A stretch of 29,328 bases of DNA, taken from a virus. This document shows positions 26,878-29,328 of the stretch, in pieces. Position 1 is the stretch's first letter. Every line of letters starts with the position of its first letter. The translations under genes were made by a program, and so were the position numbers. The stretch covers positions 1 through 29,328 of the IMG/VR virus record IMGVR_UViG_3300025120_000350, one strand, 5' to 3'. Below the pieces are notes generated by a model. That model was not told where the DNA came from. It worked only from the letters and a program-made list of their open reading frames with translations, and did no database searches.

Positions 26878-27321
26878 CTCAAAGTGAGGGCCATCAATGA
26901 ATGGCCTTCGCCCTTGCTCTCTTCGTCTATCAACGTAAGCATTCATAGCATCTTCCATTGTGCCTTCCCACTTACGAATGTCAGGTACATGCCAAGCTGC
27001 TCCCCAACGCACAGCCACACCAGCAGCTTCAGCACCTTCCTTCATAGCGTCAGCCAAATCGTCATAGAGATTAAGCTCCCAAGAACCACGGCCCTCAATG
27101 TAAGCCATCAGATCAACAGCCAATCCATCTAAATGTTTTGATTTCATAGTCTGGCTAGCGCCCTTAGCTACTAACGCTTTCTGCATTTCAAGAGTACGCA
27201 TGCCTTGAATAACCCCGAAGTCTGTCTTCGTTGCCGTAATTGCAAACTTAACTACAGAAATCATGCGCTCATCTATACCGTCCATTCGATCAAGGCTGCG
27301 CTGCGATAATTTAAAACTCAT
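26866..27321 (-). CDS. Endolysin, peptidase M15 (VanY/L-Ala-D-Glu type)
   Basis: 151 residues from ATG 27321, chosen over the longer frame because it has GAAGGGG upstream and an ATGA overlap with the holin gene. The zinc-site pattern is complete: KSKHLDGLAVDLMAY (His63, Asp70) and GPHFELM (His146), with FGVIQGMRTLEMQKAL (Arg42) before and RWGAAWHVPDI between. It cleaves peptide crosslinks of host peptidoglycan at lysis. It has no signal peptide, so release depends on a holin, which the adjacent genes supply. Confidence 0.9.
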   Translation of the reverse strand: MSFKLSQRSLDRMDGIDERMISVVKFAITATKTDFGVIQGMRTLEMQKALVAKGASQTMKSKHLDGLAVDLMAYIEGRGSWELNLYDDLADAMKEGAEAAGVAVRWGAAWHVPDIRKWEGTMEDAMNAYVDRRREQGRRPFIDGPHFELML

Positions 27322-27662
27322 TTCTTTAACCCCTTCATTGTACGGATTCCAAAGCTTGCAGCTATTGAAGCATACATTCCCCACTGCACCCAGAGCGGTG
27401 TGGTTTCTAAATTAGCAAAGCCCTGTGCCATTACATCTTGCATAGAGGGAATAAAATTCATGCAAAGAATAGCTACAAAAACTATAGTCCATAGCTCATC
27501 CTTCCAAGAATCCTTTGATGCCTCTATTGCTGACTGCTCCCAGTCCATCTCACCAGTAGCTTGCTTGAGTTTGATCTCCGCATTAGCCTTCTGAACAGCA
27601 GTCTTACCGTCTATGTAACTACTAGCAAGACCACCTAATGCGCCTACAATCTGACCAATCAT
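27318..27662 (-). CDS. Holin candidate, GTA-type three-TM family
   Basis: 114 residues. KDELWTIVFVAILCMNFIP (about 55-72) and PLWVQWGMYASIAASFGIRTM (89-109) are hydrophobic segments; a third, weaker one lies at the N-terminus (IGQIVGALGGL). The phrases 'sWKDElwti', 'GFANLETTPLWVQW' and 'AASFGIR' are those of the three-TM holin family first defined in gene transfer agents. It would pierce the inner membrane to release the endolysin. ATGA overlaps on both sides tie it to the endolysin gene and the next membrane protein. Confidence 0.8.
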   Translation of the reverse strand: MIGQIVGALGGLASSYIDGKTAVQKANAEIKLKQATGEMDWEQSAIEASKDSWKDELWTIVFVAILCMNFIPSMQDVMAQGFANLETTPLWVQWGMYASIAASFGIRTMKGLKK

Positions 27663-27865
27663 TTTTCAGATCCCACCCACACTGCAAACGCACCTGTTAG
27701 CGCGCCCGTAACAGTTGCTGTAAGCGCAGTAGCTTGAGTGCTGACCACATCTTGCGGAAGAGACATAAACCATTCAACAACTCGTATATACATAATGGTC
27801 ATAACCAGCATCATAACGCGTGGCATTATCTTCCATGCTAATATCTTATCCATAGCCTTTGTCAT
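27659..27865 (-). CDS. Two-TM membrane protein, possible holin
   Basis: 68 residues: helix IMPRVMMLVMTIMYIRVVEWFM (13-34), in parts strongly hydrophobic, then a loop (SLPQDVV) and a second membrane helix (ATALTATVTGALTGAFAVWVG, 45-65). This two-helix layout, small size and place beside the other lysis genes suggest a second holin or antiholin. Similar small proteins are frequent in marine podoviruses. ATGA overlaps on both sides. Confidence 0.72.
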   Translation of the reverse strand: MTKAMDKILAWKIMPRVMMLVMTIMYIRVVEWFMSLPQDVVSTQATALTATVTGALTGAFAVWVGSEK

Positions 27866-28323
27866 TTCATTCCCTTTAAAAACTCAGTTAAGAAATACAA
27901 AACAGCAAAGCCGCCAACGCTTAACGAAGCAATCACGCCCCAAGAAATATATTTAATTGTAGCAGCTATCTGCTTCTGTCTTTGCTCAGCTTCCTTCTTT
28001 CGCTGAACGCGCATCTTAGCCTCAAAAGCTAAGAAAGAATCCCAAGTGCCGGGCTTGCCATACAAACGGCAGATAGATTCTAATTCTTTTCGTTGCTCTT
28101 GTATCTGTTGCAGTGCAATAAACTCATCAAAGTCATCAGCAGACTTGCCCATAACTTTAGAAAACAAACCGTCTTTCTTGCGGTTGCCCCTAGCTTTTAG
28201 ATCTTCTTCTGCACCAACAAGATTTTTAAGTGGCGAAAGAAAGTCACTAACTTCCTTGCCATTAGATACAAACTTTTTAATTGTAGAATAAGCTGCGTTG
28301 GCTGCGGCTAACTCAGCTAACAT
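27862..28323 (-). CDS. Coiled-coil protein with C-terminal membrane helix
   Basis: 153 residues. An N-terminal helical part (KEVSDFLSPLKNLVGAEEDL), a charged central coiled coil (ALQQIQEQRKELESICRLYGKPGTWDSFLAFEAKMRVQRKKEAEQRQKQ in shorter blocks), and one membrane segment near 123-147 (YISWGVIASLSVGGFAVLYFL). The order resembles small phage proteins that sit in the inner membrane, such as i-spanin-like or lysis-associated factors, but in those the membrane helix is usually N-terminal. The phrase 'ICRLYGKPGTW' recurs in phages of this type. Function unknown. Confidence 0.7.
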   Translation of the reverse strand: MLAELAAANAAYSTIKKFVSNGKEVSDFLSPLKNLVGAEEDLKARGNRKKDGLFSKVMGKSADDFDEFIALQQIQEQRKELESICRLYGKPGTWDSFLAFEAKMRVQRKKEAEQRQKQIAATIKYISWGVIASLSVGGFAVLYFLTEFLKGMK

Positions 28324-28326
28324 AAC

Positions 28327-28518
28327 TTAGCTCATCATGTTCATTCGCAAAAGCAAAGCAATAATGAATGCACTTGTTGCAATCATAATAGCCTCAAGCC
28401 GCTTTACACGATTAAACAAATCTTTAAATTGGATATCCATCTCAGTTTTCATAGCTATTAACTGTTTCTCAACAGCATCAATTCTATTATGTGCAGAAGC
28501 AACAGTTTGTTTAGTCAT
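28327..28518 (-). CDS. Small coiled-coil/TM protein, XhlA-like architecture
   Basis: 63 residues: a charged helix (ASAHNRIDAVEKQLIAMKTEMDIQFKDLFNRVKRLE, residues 7-42) with heptad spacing followed by one membrane helix (AIMIATSAFIIALLLRM). This layout is that of haemolysin XhlA-type lysis helpers. The start overlaps the stop of the preceding gene (ATGA); 3 nt separate it from the coiled-coil gene. Assignment by architecture only. Confidence 0.68.
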   Translation of the reverse strand: MTKQTVASAHNRIDAVEKQLIAMKTEMDIQFKDLFNRVKRLEAIMIATSAFIIALLLRMNMMS

Positions 28519-28838
28519 GCTATATCATCCACAATTTCTATTTCTATGTATCTACTATTTGGATAAGTCTGCACACCGCCACCAGCAAAAGTAACTTGAA
28601 TTTCACCCTCATAACTTCCAACAGTATCTGTGTTAGCTGCAATCCAAGTGTATTGAACATCGCCTGTTGTTGCCCCAGTTACAGCAGCCGCTGCATCTAC
28701 CTTAGCTGAAGACTCACCTAACTTTCTCATCTTAAACAGAACAGTAGAGCCAGTTAAGTCTGGCACACTACCATCACTATTAACTAGAGTGGCTGACAAG
28801 ATGGGTCTTGTATCATTTTGTTTTATATAAAATGTCAT
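28515..28838 (-). CDS. Beta-sandwich virion protein, BppU N-domain-like
   Basis: 107 residues: MTFYIKQNDTRPILSATLVNSDGSVPDLTGSTVLFKMRK (in shorter runs), then QYTWIAANTDTVGSYEGEIQVTFAGGG and SRYIEIEIVDD. The 'DT.P.l..tL....G...dLtG..v.f.mr' opening and 'VQY.W...dt...G.Y..Ei.v....G...tyPn.....i.I' body is the Ig-like fold of baseplate upper protein N-terminal domains. It likely attaches to the tail or receptor-binding apparatus. A 32-nt gap separates it from the upstream repeat protein. Confidence 0.75.
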   Translation of the reverse strand: MTFYIKQNDTRPILSATLVNSDGSVPDLTGSTVLFKMRKLGESSAKVDAAAAVTGATTGDVQYTWIAANTDTVGSYEGEIQVTFAGGGVQTYPNSRYIEIEIVDDIA

Positions 28839-28870
28839 AACCTCATTCCTTTTCCCTTAACTACAATAGT

Positions 28871-29328
28871 TTAAGCTACATTTGCAAACACTATATCATC
28901 ATGAAGAATAACGTCATTGAAACTTGTTGTTATTAAAACCTGAGAAGTAGAGCTATAGATTATTGCTTCAGTAGCAACATCTATATCTGGGTTAGCAACA
29001 ATAGCCTTAATATAAACTAAAGAAGAATCCTGCCCTGTTAAAGCAAAGCTTCCAACATCTGAAATAATTGACTTACCATTTATAAAGGCAACGCTTTGAC
29101 CAGTCAGAGCAAACGAAGCATGATCTGCTGTAAAGTTGTAGTTTGTAACTTGAGCCAAGCTAGCGTCTTGACCAGCTAAGGCGAACGAACCCGCACCAAA
29201 ACTTTCAGTAATAGATTTTTTAAGAGATACGTTTTGGCCGTTTGACGCAAACGAACCAACGTCAGCAATAAGCTTTGCGCCCGCATCAAATATAACATCT
29301 TGCCCTGACAAGGTAAACGAACCAGTGC
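28871..29328 (-). CDS. Partial GSFxLxGQD repeat protein
   Basis: The frame is open to the right edge, so the N-terminus is missing; 152 residues are visible. It has at least five tandem units of about 22-24 residues: TGSFTLSGQDV, VGSFASNGQNV, AGSFALAGQDA, HASFALTGQSV and VGSFALTGQDS, with diverse spacers. The end (ANPDIDVATEAIIYSSTSQVLI, then TSFNDVILHDDIVFANVA) is non-repetitive. Such GQD repeats are known from phage tail or surface proteins of uncertain function and resemble beta-strand stacks. The TTG at 29309-29311 is not the real start, because the repeats go on upstream. Confidence 0.72.
   Translation of the reverse strand, partial: TGSFTLSGQDVIFDAGAKLIADVGSFASNGQNVSLKKSITESFGAGSFALAGQDASLAQVTNYNFTADHASFALTGQSVAFINGKSIISDVGSFALTGQDSSLVYIKAIVANPDIDVATEAIIYSSTSQVLITTSFNDVILHDDIVFANVA

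Noticed and set aside
26879-26912. GGGCCAT/ATGGCCT hairpin near the convergent stops as a terminator
   Set aside because: It lies within the endolysin coding sequence, has only about 7 bp with a wobble, and is not followed by a T-run.
1-29328. Joining the two window edges puts the left partial gene and the right repeat gene in the same frame, as if the window were a complete circle
   Set aside because: The frame match has a one in three chance, no terminal overlap is visible, and the left protein family usually continues with a different sequence than the GQD repeats. The window is more safely read as part of a larger genome.
1-29328. CRISPR arrays, insertion sequences, integrase and attachment sites
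   Set aside because: No regularly spaced direct repeats, no transposase or recombinase motif, and no tRNA fragment were seen in the window.

Overview
The window is most likely a slice of a tailed double-stranded DNA phage genome, lytic or at least with no integrase in view. The virion plan is T7-like and short-tailed (podovirus type). The tail set is tail tubular proteins A and B, a gp14-like internal protein and two very large internal/ejection proteins, beside a gp8-like portal and a gp13-like protein; no tape measure, sheath or major tail tube gene is visible. The moderate-to-low GC and several protein families (DUF932, the GSFxLxGQD repeat protein, a cupredoxin-like insert in the tail protein, small basic proteins near the terminase) recall uncultured marine phages of Alphaproteobacteria. 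The host assignment is inference only.

Layout. 1-19527 is a minus-strand late block read right to left: terminase small subunit, a cluster of short basic genes with one HNH gene, terminase large subunit, an MCFG-type small protein, portal, Bbp19-like protein, scaffold, gp13-like protein, major capsid protein, small head protein, tail tubular A and B, internal proteins, and a partial structural gene at the left edge. 19528-20127 is a 600-bp divergent control region holding a polypyrimidine mirror tract, a near-perfect 21-bp palindrome touching a late-facing -35 box, tandem hairpins and a roughly 123-nt structured element. 20128-26877 is a plus-strand early block: small unknown genes, a DUF932 protein, a zinc-finger protein, a candidate helix-turn-helix repressor, a PD-(D/E)XK nuclease, a YqaJ-type exonuclease, a single-strand annealing protein and an SSB-like protein, a strong terminator, then two more small DNA-binding candidates. 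26866-29328 is again minus strand: an M15 endolysin, holin candidates, membrane/coiled-coil proteins, a beta-sandwich protein and a partial repeat protein. If the genome is circular or permuted, this right-hand block is the downstream end of the same late operon that leaves the window at its left edge.

How it works together. Early transcription would run rightward from about 19.6 kb and late transcription leftward from the same region, meeting head-on at 26.87 kb where the two stop codons overlap. The early block encodes recombination functions (exonuclease, annealing protein, SSB, resolvase-like nuclease) but no DNA polymerase, primase, helicase or RNA polymerase, so these are either outside the window or taken from the host. 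The most novel-looking content is regulatory. There are three copies of a CTGCA-N4-TGCAG palindrome placed at early promoter positions, one of them ending on the A of the start codon of a small helix-turn-helix gene. A second palindrome family (ATAGTnACGT half-sites) is shared between the late promoter and an early promoter. There is also a large structured element ahead of the first early gene.
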